Below, piece by piece: positions 15,377 to 23,748 of a stretch of 34,839 nucleotides of DNA; the stretch's first letter is position 1; each line of letters begins with the position of its first letter. The position numbers and the translations under genes were made by a program. The notes beneath the pieces are model-generated. The model was not told the DNA's origin and did no database searches. It saw only the letters and a list, made by a program, of their open reading frames with translations. Source of the DNA: Candidatus Nomurabacteria bacterium (lineage in GTDB: Bacteria; Patescibacteriota; Minisyncoccia; Phycocordibacterales; PALSA-1337); assembly GCA_943349555.1 (NCBI GenBank), contig CALQZK010000001.1:1-34839 (forward strand), read 5' to 3'.

Positions 15377-16627
15377 ATGAAAATAAAATCCATTCACGCC
15401 AGAGAGATCATAGATTCGCGGGGAAACCCGACTGTAGAAGTTGACCTGATTTTGTCCGATCGATCATTCGGGAGAGCGTCAGTACCCAGCGGAGCCAGCA
15501 CAGGAAGCCATGAAGCGGTGGAACTCCGGGATGGTGGAAAGAGATATGGTGGGAAAGGAATGGAAAAAGCGGTGAAAAATGTAAATACTGTCATTGCCAA
15601 AGCCCTTATCGGGAAAGAGTGGAATCAAAGAAGTCTAGATGACAGGATGATAGAATTGGATGGCACACACAATAAAAGCAAGCTGGGAGCCAATGCTATC
15701 CTCGGCGTCTCCATGGCTTTCTCCAAAGCTACGTCGGAAAGCTTGGGCATTCCTCTCTATAAATATTTTAATAAAATAGCGAAGACAGGATTGAAGGTCA
15801 GCATGCCAATGCCCATGATGAATATCCTGAATGGAGGAAAGCATGCAGAGAATTCCACAGACTTCCAGGAATTTATGATCATGCCTGTAGGAGCAAAGAC
15901 ATTCAAAGAAGCATTGCGATGCGGAGCGGAAGTCTTCCATTCATTAAAGAAAATCCTGCACGACAAGGGCCTTTCCACAACAGTCGGAGATGAGGGCGGA
16001 TTCGCGCCATCCTTACCGTCCAACGAAGCAGCAATAGAAATTATCCTGGAAGCGATCAAGAAAGCAGGCTACAAAGCAGGGACAAAAGGAACAAACAGCG
16101 TCGCGCTTGCATTAGATGTAGCGGCTACAGAACTATATAAAAATGGTAAGTATCATTTAACTAGGGAAAATCGAATCCTAAATTCAAAAGAAATGGTTTC
16201 TTTTTATGTAGAGTGGTGCAAAAAATATCCTATTGTTTCTATCGAAGACGGCCTAGCAGAAGATGATTGGGATGGCTATAAAATTTTGACAGAAAAATTA
16301 GGCAAGAAAGTCCAAATTGTCGGAGACGACCTATTTGTCACAAATATAAATAGACTAAAAATGGGGGTTGAGCAGAACGTGGCAAATTCTATTCTCATAA
16401 AATTAAACCAGATCGGAACGGTATCCGAGACCATCGACGCAATAAATCTAGCAAAAAAAGCAGGCTACACCTCTGTCATATCACACCGTTCTGGAGAAAC
16501 AGAAGACACGACTATTGCCGACTTTGTGGTCGGAACTGGTGCGGGCCAAATTAAAACAGGATCGCTTTCACGTACAGACAGGATAGCGAAATATAATCAG
16601 CTTTTGAGATTGGAGGAATTGATATAG
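15377..16627 (+). CDS. eno: Enolase
   Basis: Phosphopyruvate hydratase of glycolysis, full length at 416 residues. Conserved blocks are REIIDSRGNPTVEVD, SVPSGASTGSHEAVELRDG, the NILNGGKHAENSTDFQEFMI region, the VGDEGGFAPSL loop, SIEDGLAEDDWDGY, and the C-terminal VISHRSGETEDTTIADF with its substrate-binding Ser-His-Arg. The active-site and metal residues I can place are intact. Its 3' end overlaps the convergent phosphoglycerate mutase gene by 31 bp, so the enzymes of two successive glycolytic steps lie tail to tail. Confidence 0.98.
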   Translation: MKIKSIHAREIIDSRGNPTVEVDLILSDRSFGRASVPSGASTGSHEAVELRDGGKRYGGKGMEKAVKNVNTVIAKALIGKEWNQRSLDDRMIELDGTHNKSKLGANAILGVSMAFSKATSESLGIPLYKYFNKIAKTGLKVSMPMPMMNILNGGKHAENSTDFQEFMIMPVGAKTFKEALRCGAEVFHSLKKILHDKGLSTTVGDEGGFAPSLPSNEAAIEIILEAIKKAGYKAGTKGTNSVALALDVAATELYKNGKYHLTRENRILNSKEMVSFYVEWCKKYPIVSIEDGLAEDDWDGYKILTEKLGKKVQIVGDDLFVTNINRLKMGVEQNVANSILIKLNQIGTVSETIDAINLAKKAGYTSVISHRSGETEDTTIADFVVGTGAGQIKTGSLSRTDRIAKYNQLLRLEELI

Positions 16628-17304
16628 TATTTATTTATAAATTTTAGATCATCATCAAGCTCATATACAAGTGGGGTTGCATTAGGGATTTCCAGACCAA
16701 CAATATCGTTGTCGCTTATATTTTCCAAATGCTTAACCAGGGTTCTTATACTGTTTCCGCTTGCGGAGACCAGGACTTTCTTCCCGCTTTTTATTGCTGG
16801 GACAATCTCCTCATGCCAATATGGCAATACCCTCTTGATAGTATCCTCCAATGACTCTCCACACGGCAATTCTTTTCTATCTATATCGCAATATTTAGGA
16901 TCATTGCAAGGATGTCGAGGGTCGTCTGCGCCTAGCTGGGGCGGTCGGTCGCAAAAGCTCCTCCTCCATTTCTGCACCTGCTCCGGACTACATGTCCTTG
17001 CTACATCTTCATGCTTCTGTCCCTGGAGAGAGCCGTAATGTCTTTCATTTAATTTCCAAGAATAATTTATCGGAAGATTTTTTATCTTCATTTCATCTAT
17101 GACTATGCTCAAAGTCTCTATTGCCCTTTTCAAGACAGAACAGAAAGCAATATCGAAATCATAACCTTCTTTCTTGAGATTTTGTCCAGCATTTCTCGCC
17201 TCTTCAATTCCCTTTTCTGTAAGGTCAACGTCCGTCCATCCGCAGAAAGTCTTTTCTTTATTATACTGCGTCTGGCCATGCCTGATCAGGACTATTTTAT
17301 ACAT
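16597..17304 (-). CDS. gpmA: 2,3-bisphosphoglycerate-dependent phosphoglycerate mutase, second His replaced by Ser
   Basis: A 235-residue histidine-phosphatase-fold mutase. It has the LIRHGQTQYN phospho-His motif (His9), the dPGM signature FCGWTDVDLTEKG, KLNERHYGSLQG with the acid/base Glu, and RPPQLGADDPRHP. The second catalytic motif, normally AHGNS, reads ASGNS (codons GCA AGC GGA AAC AGT), so the usual catalytic His is Ser. All other motifs are intact, so the gene looks functional rather than decayed; another residue may take over or this may be a lineage variant. It ends in TGA and converges on enolase. Confidence 0.92.
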   Translation of the reverse strand: MYKIVLIRHGQTQYNKEKTFCGWTDVDLTEKGIEEARNAGQNLKKEGYDFDIAFCSVLKRAIETLSIVIDEMKIKNLPINYSWKLNERHYGSLQGQKHEDVARTCSPEQVQKWRRSFCDRPPQLGADDPRHPCNDPKYCDIDRKELPCGESLEDTIKRVLPYWHEEIVPAIKSGKKVLVSASGNSIRTLVKHLENISDNDIVGLEIPNATPLVYELDDDLKFINKYYINSSNLKS

Positions 17305-17315
17305 ATTTTATAAAA

Positions 17316-18590
17316 CTATTTATTGACGCTATTATTACCACTTGGTAAAAATCCACCCAAGAATCTTACCAAAAGTATGACTCCTGTTGCAAGGAAAATT
17401 CCTAGAGACCAGCCAGCCAAGACATCAGAGAACCAGTGAACGCTCAACATAATACGACTTAGACCTATTAATAATACTATTACTACACAGGCCACGATAA
17501 GAGCTTCTCTTTTTACCCACGACTTGATTCTTGGAGCAAAAACATAGGCAAAAGAAACAAAAAATGCAGCCGCCAGCCCTGCATGACCACTAGGGAAACT
17601 TCCATCGGAAAGCATGGCTATAGCATTCTCTGGTCGCGCTCTCATAAATAATTCCTTCATAAATATAATAATTACTGAAGCAGACGCAACCGAAAAAATC
17701 ATAATCCACGCCCTTCTGTGTCTTTTTTTAAACAAGAACACTAGGCCGATGACTACACCAACAAACAACATAACCTTGGTATCCCCGATTTTGCTGATGA
17801 AGAAAGAAAGATTGATAAGAGATGGCGTGACATTTTCCGCCACAAAGACATTTGTAGAGATGTCGAAGTTGGCAATGAAGGAATTCGAGGAGAAACTGTC
17901 CTGTATTGTCTTTGCCAATGACCAGAGGGAAATGAGGTTCAGTCCCAAAATAAAAAGTTCGTATTTTTTAAAAACATGGAAGCGCTTATTGACCAATTTG
18001 TATCCCCAGATTATCAAGATTGTAGCCACAATAGCGATTGAGAGTAATTTACCTATAGAACTAGCGACTGCATGATAGCTAGCTCCGAAGACATAGCCGA
18101 TCAGTATGGATATCACCACCCACAGTGTACTGCCGATAATATTGTAAATCCAAAATTTATTTATATGCGTACCATTCGCTCCAACGATAAATGGGATGAG
18201 GGGGCGAGTGATTGGGCTGAATTTACCAAGAATAATAGATTTTCCTGTATGCTTATTGATCAGATTTTTTGCTTTTTCTATATGCTCCTCCTTGAGGAAA
18301 ATGTATTTGCCATATCTTGTCAACAAAGAATATCCGTATCGCCTACCAAGGAGGAATCCTAGAATATCCCCAAGGGTCGTCATGGCAATAGTCACGAGCA
18401 GAACCCATGCCAGATTAAGAACGCCGATCTTGACCAAGAAGCCTGCGGTAATAATAGCGATATGCCCAGGGAAAAATGAACCGATAATAGGCAGGCCTTC
18501 CATGAGGACAATGAATCCAAGAATCCAATATCCGCCACCGGAAAGGAGGTCTGGGAGACTGCTTATGATATTGGAAATGTAGTGCGGCAT
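17316..18590 (-). CDS. DedA / PAP2 phosphatase fusion membrane protein
   Basis: A 424-residue two-domain membrane protein. The N-terminal half (about 1-205) is a DedA/VTT-domain protein, with SFFPGHIAIITAG, GDILGFLLGRRYG and the GKFSPITRPLIPFIVG motif of lipid-flipping family members. The C-terminal half (about 210-420) is a PAP2 lipid phosphatase with all three motifs: KELFMRARP, PSGHAG and SRIMLSVHWFSDVLAG. Such fusions may flip and dephosphorylate a polyprenyl or phospholipid intermediate. I start at ATG 18590, before MPHYIS, rather than at 18629, which would run back into the divergent response-regulator promoter. Confidence 0.9.
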   Translation of the reverse strand: MPHYISNIISSLPDLLSGGGYWILGFIVLMEGLPIIGSFFPGHIAIITAGFLVKIGVLNLAWVLLVTIAMTTLGDILGFLLGRRYGYSLLTRYGKYIFLKEEHIEKAKNLINKHTGKSIILGKFSPITRPLIPFIVGANGTHINKFWIYNIIGSTLWVVISILIGYVFGASYHAVASSIGKLLSIAIVATILIIWGYKLVNKRFHVFKKYELFILGLNLISLWSLAKTIQDSFSSNSFIANFDISTNVFVAENVTPSLINLSFFISKIGDTKVMLFVGVVIGLVFLFKKRHRRAWIMIFSVASASVIIIFMKELFMRARPENAIAMLSDGSFPSGHAGLAAAFFVSFAYVFAPRIKSWVKREALIVACVVIVLLIGLSRIMLSVHWFSDVLAGWSLGIFLATGVILLVRFLGGFLPSGNNSVNK

Positions 18591-18620
18591 AAAGCTATAC
18601 AATAATATTATAGCATAGTG

Positions 18621-18626
18621 TATAAT
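18621..18626 (+). promoter_or_regulatory. -10 box of the response-regulator gene (leaderless)
   Basis: TATAAT with exactly 6 nt to the ATG at 18633; no clear -35 box. Transcription should start at or within a base of the A of the start codon. Confidence 0.7.
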
Positions 18627-18632
18627 CACTTT

Positions 18633-19301
18633 ATGAAAATTTTGATTGTGGAAGACGATGTCGAAATATCAGAATTCCTAAAGATTGGCTTCGAAGCAGA
18701 CGGCTTTATTGTCGACAAAGCCTATGATGGTGAGGAAGGTTCTTACAAAGCCAGGACAAATATCTATGATGTCATAATCCTCGACAATTCCCTGCCTATC
18801 CAGAATGGTATCGAAGTATGCAGAGATATTCGAGCCATAGGTTCTTCTGTTCCAATCATTTTTCTCTCTGTCATAGGAGATACAGAAAAGAAAATTGATG
18901 CCATAGAAAAAGGCGCTGATGACTATATCACCAAACCTTTTTCTTTCGATGAATTGCGTGCGAGGGTGAAAGCTCTCTTGAGACGGCCAAAGAAAATAGA
19001 AATTCCAGTAGTGAAAGTCGGTGAGCTGGTCTTGGATAAAGAAAAGAAGGAAGCGTACAGGAATGAGATTTCCCTTAACCTTACGCGTAAAGAATATAAT
19101 CTTCTGGAATATCTGATGCGCAATCCAGGAATTGTAGTCTCCAGGACCATGATCATGGAGCATGTCTGGAGTGCGGAGAGCGATCCCTTCTCCAATACCG
19201 TCGAAGCCCACATGTCCAACCTCCGCAAGAAAATAAATGCTGGTGATCAGAAAGATATTATCAAGAACCTTGTGGGCCGAGGCTATATGATTCAAGACTA
19301 A
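18633..19301 (+). CDS. OmpR-family response regulator
   Basis: A 222-residue two-component regulator. The receiver domain (about 1-115) has the acidic pair in ILIVEDDVE, the phospho-acceptor Asp51 (VIILDNSLP), and the conserved Lys in DYITKPFSF. A winged-helix DNA-binding domain follows (about 125-222; LTRKEYNLLEYLMRNPG, TVEAHMSNLRKKI). It sits 3 bp before a histidine kinase gene, so the two form a cognate pair. Targets are unknown; tandem direct repeats at 21070-21106 have the form of an OmpR-type site and are a candidate. ATG 18633 is chosen by homology and promoter position. Confidence 0.95.
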   Translation: MKILIVEDDVEISEFLKIGFEADGFIVDKAYDGEEGSYKARTNIYDVIILDNSLPIQNGIEVCRDIRAIGSSVPIIFLSVIGDTEKKIDAIEKGADDYITKPFSFDELRARVKALLRRPKKIEIPVVKVGELVLDKEKKEAYRNEISLNLTRKEYNLLEYLMRNPGIVVSRTMIMEHVWSAESDPFSNTVEAHMSNLRKKINAGDQKDIIKNLVGRGYMIQD

Positions 19302-19304
19302 ACC

Positions 19305-20156
19305 ATGAGTATTGCCGACATTTTGACTTATATTCCTATTGGCGTTCTCATCCTAACCCTCTTTTGGCTTTCGAACCGAGAAATGCGCAAGACTCTAGAA
19401 CTGACAAAAGCTTCGGAGAAAATGCTAGCCAGAGACCGAGACGAATTGAGGATAAAGATGGATGAGAGGACGAGTGAATTAAAGGAAAATAGGATTGCTA
19501 GGATGAATGAGCTGGCCAAGGCGGCAGAATTCGGCAGGTTGTCCCAAGGACTTTTCCATGATCTAATGACTCCCCTGACTTCCATGGTGCTACACGCAGA
19601 AAAGAATAATGATATTAAAATCAAACAAGCTTCCGATCGAATGAATTCATACATAAATGACATACGTTCTACTTTATCCAGAGAAGAAGCCGAGAGAGAA
19701 TGTAACCTCAAAGACGAACTGGAAAATATCTTACGCCTAATGACTTATAAAATCCGCAGTCAGAATGTGGAGATATCTATAAAAGAGACTGGTAACAGCA
19801 CTTGGCATGGCAATCCAATAAAGATTCGTCAGATTTTCTCTAATCTTATTTCAAATGCTATTGATTCATTTGATGACAAGAGGACTCCCAGTAAGAAAAT
19901 TGAAATCGAATTAATCCAAAATCAAAATGGGAACGTTATAAAAATAAAAGATAACGGCTGTGGTATAGAAGAAGGAAAAATCGATAGAATCTTTGACGCC
20001 TTCTTTACCACCAAAGCTCCAGGTAAAGGCACGGGAATTGGACTGACTACGGTAAAGTCTATTGTGGGGAAAGATTTAAAAGGAAAGATAGAGGTGGAGA
20101 GCAGCACCGTCACAGGCACAACTTTTATCATAACTTTTCCTAAAAAAATCAAATAG
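19305..20156 (+). CDS. Sensor histidine kinase
   Basis: A 283-residue kinase with one N-terminal transmembrane helix (about 8-24), then a long charged coiled coil (about 28-68). The H-box FHDLMTPLTSM has the phospho-accepting His at 85. The ATPase domain has its N-box (IFSNLISNAIDSF), DNGCGIEEG and the GKGTGIGLTTVKSIV G2 box. No periplasmic sensor domain is present, so it senses through the membrane helix or coiled coil. It follows the response regulator by 3 bp, and its last 8 bp overlap the convergent nuclease gene. Confidence 0.93.
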   Translation: MSIADILTYIPIGVLILTLFWLSNREMRKTLELTKASEKMLARDRDELRIKMDERTSELKENRIARMNELAKAAEFGRLSQGLFHDLMTPLTSMVLHAEKNNDIKIKQASDRMNSYINDIRSTLSREEAERECNLKDELENILRLMTYKIRSQNVEISIKETGNSTWHGNPIKIRQIFSNLISNAIDSFDDKRTPSKKIEIELIQNQNGNVIKIKDNGCGIEEGKIDRIFDAFFTTKAPGKGTGIGLTTVKSIVGKDLKGKIEVESSTVTGTTFIITFPKKIK

Positions 20157-20994
20157 AAATATAGAGATCTTTCCTCGTCTCACTGACACCAACACATTCT
20201 GCTTGTCCCTTAATAATCCTTTCAAAAGGCTTACAGGCGAAACATCCATTCTCACCCTTAGGACACAAAAATTCTTTCATTTCTCTTGCTTTTTTAACCT
20301 CTGTTGCAACACTAAAAACTTTTTCAAAAGATTCATTTACATCAGGCAAAGGCGCCTCCGCAGGCATATCATCCCTATCTATATACCAGTAGCTCGCTCC
20401 GCTGACTTTCCTCTTCTGCAAATTTTTCAAAAGCAATTGGTAAATGGGAAGCTGGAGCGACTCTTCCTTTTCTTCATTTTTTCCAGTCTTAAAATCCAGG
20501 ATATGGACACTATCATCTACAGGCTTGTGTATCAGCCAGTCGATCTTTCCACAAAGAATAATATTTTCTTCTTCAGAGAGAAAGTAATTCGGCGGCATGC
20601 CATTATTGCCTCCTTTTATCCTGACTGTCTTTTCTTCCAGGGGTGTGCTATTTTTCTCCACTCTCAATATCATCTCTCTAGCTCTTTCCTTTGCCTCTGT
20701 CTCCTGTGTGTCCGATACAAATCCTCCCTTCTTTCCGCTTACTTTTTGCCAAGCTTTATCAAAATTTTCCAGAAGAGGCTTGCTGAAGCGCTCTTCCGCA
20801 GGGATGAAAGCCAGGCTTTCTATGACTTCATGTACTGCGCTTCCTAGCGACATAGCCGGGCTGACAATGCCTATTTTCCTGCCGGTTTTTGGATTTTTGT
20901 AAACATTATTAAGATAATAACAGCGCGGGCACTTCAAAAAGTCCCCCATCGAGGAGTGCGAAACCCACACTGCGGTGTATTTATCTTGCGACAC
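20149..20994 (-). CDS. PD-(D/E)XK nuclease with predicted Fe-S cluster (RecB/Cas4-like)
   Basis: A 281-residue RecB-family nuclease. The motif order is an N-terminal LKCPRCYYL, SLGSAVHEVIE with the early His, CGKIDWLI with the metal Asp, ILDFKTGK (the D-x-K motif) and a QLPIYQLLL helix. The C-terminal cysteines are in LCPKGENGCFACKPF. Cys22/25 and the late cysteines fit a 4Fe-4S cluster as in AddB or Cas4. No CRISPR array or cas gene is in the window, so a DNA repair role is likelier than adaptation. The gene stands alone, convergent with the kinase. Confidence 0.85.
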   Translation of the reverse strand: MSQDKYTAVWVSHSSMGDFLKCPRCYYLNNVYKNPKTGRKIGIVSPAMSLGSAVHEVIESLAFIPAEERFSKPLLENFDKAWQKVSGKKGGFVSDTQETEAKERAREMILRVEKNSTPLEEKTVRIKGGNNGMPPNYFLSEEENIILCGKIDWLIHKPVDDSVHILDFKTGKNEEKEESLQLPIYQLLLKNLQKRKVSGASYWYIDRDDMPAEAPLPDVNESFEKVFSVATEVKKAREMKEFLCPKGENGCFACKPFERIIKGQAECVGVSETRKDLYISI

Positions 20995-21069
20995 AAAGGA
21001 AGTATAGCAGAAAAGATAGGTCTAGACACAATAGGAAGATGTATGGCTTGTTGGTGTTTTTGACAAATC

Positions 21070-21106
21070 TTTATCGATTCTTAAGCAGAAATTTATCGAA
21101 TCTTAA
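21070..21106. promoter_or_regulatory. Tandem direct repeats, likely response-regulator binding site
   Basis: TTTATCGATTCTTAA (21070-21084) and TTTATCGAATCTTAA (21092-21106) match at 14 of 15 positions and start 22 bp apart, two helical turns. This is the usual form of an OmpR-family operator. It lies about 50 bp upstream of the BECR-type gene. Confidence 0.55.
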
Positions 21107-21117
21107 TAACTATTTGA

Positions 21118-21154
21118 TATGGTGTACTAATTATTAGATTTGAAATACACCATA
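21118..21154. promoter_or_regulatory. 9-bp inverted repeat abutting the start codon
   Basis: TATGGTGTA (21118-21126) pairs perfectly with TACACCATA (21146-21154), which ends directly before the ATG at 21155. It could be an operator for a dimeric regulator or, in the mRNA, a hairpin that hides the start. Confidence 0.5.
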
Positions 21155-21526
21155 ATGATGAAAATAAAACAAATAGGAATGGGAGAATTTGGAGTAATTT
21201 ATGAGGGAGTGGAGGGAAAAGAGGCGGTAGATTTTCTCCTCTTGATTCGAGAAGGAGAAGTCAGGAATGCTTTCACTCGCTCTGATATAGGGAGTATCGA
21301 TTTGGTGTGGGGTAAAGAGGGAGATAATGGGTATGGGCTTGCCCACTTTCAAAATCGAAAGGGGGCATTGAAGAATCTGCGAGATGTGGTGGAAAAAGGA
21401 ACCTTACAATCGACAAATGATAACAGTGTCATTTTGATAAAACGGGTGGTAGGAAGTGGAGGAACCGCTATAGTTCAGTTGGACTGGAAGGGTGAACCCA
21501 AACGATGGATTATAACTTCTTACTAA
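21155..21526 (+). CDS. Stand-alone BECR-fold nuclease-like protein (PBECR type)
   Basis: A 123-residue protein resembling the Barnase-EndoU-ColicinE5/D-RelE (BECR) nuclease domains usually found at the end of phage head-morphogenesis or toxin proteins. The diagnostic run is REGEVRNAFTRSDIG, then SIDLVWG, GLAHFQNR and the closing KRWIITSY. Normally such domains are fused; here the domain is alone and lacks a signal peptide. Candidate catalytic residues are the His of GLAHF and Arg/Lys residues. No antitoxin-like gene is adjacent. Upstream DNA has tandem direct repeats and an inverted repeat, so expression looks tightly controlled. Recognition rests on motif memory; it might act as an RNase or have lost activity. 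Confidence 0.55.
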   Translation: MMKIKQIGMGEFGVIYEGVEGKEAVDFLLLIREGEVRNAFTRSDIGSIDLVWGKEGDNGYGLAHFQNRKGALKNLRDVVEKGTLQSTNDNSVILIKRVVGSGGTAIVQLDWKGEPKRWIITSY

Positions 21527-21640
21527 AATGCTTAAACCCACGATTTCTCATGGGTCTTTTGATAGGCATTCTTCCTCAAAAGTTTTATAAGCAGAATTAA
21601 TAATAATCCTATCAAGTTAATAACCTGTAGTCAAGGCACA

Positions 21641-21674
21641 ATAAAAATACCGCCCCTTTTGGAGAGACGGTATT
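21641..21674 (-). terminator. Rho-independent terminator after the ABC transporter gene
   Basis: On the minus strand, AATACCG pairs with CGGTATT, with inner pairing of CTCC with GGGG, followed by a T-rich tail (TTTTTATT). It lies 26 bp after the ABC transporter stop. Confidence 0.75.
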
Positions 21675-21699
21675 GTGTGTAACTGAATTAAATGTATTT

Positions 21700-23043
21700 C
21701 TACATTTCTTCACCATGTTCACGGTGATGCTTCCATATTTCCTGGAATTCTGGACTGGATGCCAGCAATTCATCAAACGTGCCGGAAGCAATGATCTTTC
21801 CTTTCTCGAACAGATAAATCTGGCCAAAATAAGGAAAGAGATGCGGCCGATGGATGGATGAAAGGACGGCTTTATCAGGAAAACCCTTGAAGATATTCCT
21901 ATAGATTTGCATCTCATTTGTCACATCGACACTGCTTGTCGGCTCATCAAGAAGAACTATGGATTTGTTTTCGCAGGCCAATAAGCCCCTAGCCAAAGCC
22001 AGCCTTTGCCGCTGTCCACTGCTCAAGTTTACCCCTTTTTCATTTACCAAGGAGGCGAACTTTTTCGGCAATGCTTCGATATCTGCCGTGATACATGCCA
22101 TATCTGTGTAGCGGCGGATTGTTTCCGCGGAATACTCTGCCCCAAGGGTAATATTTTCACCGATGGTTGTGGCGAATATTTCCTGATCTTGTGGTATGAG
22201 AGCGATAGCCCTGCTTATGCCCCCGAAGCCGTCAGGGATCACTACGCCGTCCACAGTCAGATCCAGGCTTTGAGGGTGATAGAGGTCCCGGAAAACCTTG
22301 AGGAAAGTTGTCTTTGCGCTTCCACTTTCCCCAATGAGGGCGATGCGTTCACCACGCTTGATCGACATCTGAATACTATTAAGATGACGATGTGCGCCAT
22401 TCTCTGCATGATACGAAAAATTTAAATTCCGTATCTGGATTTGCTGCCAGCGTTCCGGCAAGACATGATTAGTGAAGTTTTCCGACTTGAAGTCAGACGC
22501 CAATATTTGCGCATTCATGACTCTAGATTTCCTTTGCAGAATATCGCCGTACATTGACGCAAATCGGAAGAAGAGTTCACTAATTTTCGTCAAGTATCTC
22601 TGGAGAATGAAGAAGCTTACAATGACAGCGCCTTGCTGGGAGCCGATGTTCTTCCACAGATATACCCCGAGAACAAGGACGACCATAATTGTGCATCCCA
22701 TATTAGTCACGAACCATTTTATCTCGTTGATTACATTGTTTCTCTTGTAGAGGTCGTAAGGTTCGTCGATCTTCTTATATACCGCATCCAAAATTATCCT
22801 TTCAATCCGAAGGATAATAATTGTTGCGACATGATTGATCTTATCGTGAACGCTTTCCGATATTTTATTCTCATACTTATTAAGATCTTCGTAATTCTTG
22901 AGAATAATCCTGTCGAATCTTGTGATTATCCAGCAAGTGATGAGGATCATACCAAGCACGATATATGATGATGAGGGACTGAAGTAGATAAGCATTGCAT
23001 AGCTTATTGCAAACTGCACGAACGCGATGATAGATTCATACAC
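21700..23043 (-). CDS. ABC exporter, N-terminally truncated, with altered Walker A
   Basis: A 447-residue exporter-type ABC protein, where full half-transporters have about 580. The first helices are missing: the frame opens at GTG 23043 with a TGA two codons upstream and the cyclophilin gene 36 bp away. About three or four transmembrane segments remain (about 1-165), then the ATPase (about 215-440). Walker A reads GESGSAKTT, with Ala where Gly is nearly invariant. The signature is LSSGQRQRLALARG, Walker B IVLLDEPTSS, and the H-loop SIHRPH. Truncation plus the Gly-to-Ala change suggests decay or a repurposed protein, yet the frame is open and has a terminator. Confidence 0.7.
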   Translation of the reverse strand: MYESIIAFVQFAISYAMLIYFSPSSSYIVLGMILITCWIITRFDRIILKNYEDLNKYENKISESVHDKINHVATIIILRIERIILDAVYKKIDEPYDLYKRNNVINEIKWFVTNMGCTIMVVLVLGVYLWKNIGSQQGAVIVSFFILQRYLTKISELFFRFASMYGDILQRKSRVMNAQILASDFKSENFTNHVLPERWQQIQIRNLNFSYHAENGAHRHLNSIQMSIKRGERIALIGESGSAKTTFLKVFRDLYHPQSLDLTVDGVVIPDGFGGISRAIALIPQDQEIFATTIGENITLGAEYSAETIRRYTDMACITADIEALPKKFASLVNEKGVNLSSGQRQRLALARGLLACENKSIVLLDEPTSSVDVTNEMQIYRNIFKGFPDKAVLSSIHRPHLFPYFGQIYLFEKGKIIASGTFDELLASSPEFQEIWKHHREHGEEM

Positions 23044-23079
23044 AGAAAGTCAATAGTAGCTTACAGAACAGAATTTCTC

Positions 23080-23748
23080 CTACTTCCCCACCGCAGTCAC
23101 CTTCTTCATCACGACATCCTCTACCGGCTTATCGTCGCCACCTACTTTGGAATTTGCTATAGCATCTACAACTTCCATTCCGCTCACAACACGGCCAAAG
23201 ATTGTGTAACTGTTTGGAAGAGGGTAGTCAGCATGCATAATAAAGAATTGGCTACCATTCGTATTAGGCCCGGAATTCGCCATAGCTACCACACCTCTCT
23301 TATATCCAGTCTTGTATGACTCTGTATTAGGGTTCAATTCATCCTCAAACTTATACCCCGGTCCTCCCCTGCCTGTTCCCGTAGGATCTCCTCCTTGAAT
23401 CATGAAGCCTTTTATCACTCGGTGGAATATGACCCCATCATAGAAAGATTTGCCAGCAAGCTCGACGAAATTCTGAGAAGCTTTCGGCGCATCTTGATCA
23501 TAAGTTTCAAAAACTATTTTTCCTTTATTTGTTTCGATTGTTACTGTGTGCATAAGATTTTTTAATGTTTGGGGGGCTTGTGTTACCGGTGCCGGAGTTG
23601 CCTCTGACGCCTGTGGCGTCTTTATATCTTGTGCCTCTTTTTCCACTTTGCCCGACCACCAGAAATATCCCGCTCCGATAATAATGATTGCGATAATAAA
23701 TGTTACATATGCCGATGCTGGCATTTTTTCTTCTTGTTTTTCTTGCAT
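23080..23748 (-). CDS. Membrane-anchored cyclophilin-type peptidyl-prolyl isomerase
   Basis: A 222-residue protein: one N-terminal transmembrane helix (about 8-28), an Ala/Pro/Thr linker (about 35-62) and a cyclophilin domain (about 68-222). The active-site motifs are FHRVIKGFMIQGGD (catalytic Arg, substrate-binding Phe and Met) and NGSQFFI, with NSYTIFGRVVSGM near the end. It should catalyse prolyl isomerisation of exported proteins outside the membrane. The ATG lies 6 nt after TATAAT, and the gene follows the DHH gene directly (adjacent stop and start). Confidence 0.95.
   Translation of the reverse strand: MQEKQEEKMPASAYVTFIIAIIIIGAGYFWWSGKVEKEAQDIKTPQASEATPAPVTQAPQTLKNLMHTVTIETNKGKIVFETYDQDAPKASQNFVELAGKSFYDGVIFHRVIKGFMIQGGDPTGTGRGGPGYKFEDELNPNTESYKTGYKRGVVAMANSGPNTNGSQFFIMHADYPLPNSYTIFGRVVSGMEVVDAIANSKVGGDDKPVEDVVMKKVTAVGK

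Noticed and set aside
15305..15397. Longer glutaredoxin start with an apparent hydrophobic N-terminus
   Set aside because: The extension overlaps the enolase start and both promoters; the glutaredoxin fold begins at 15304.
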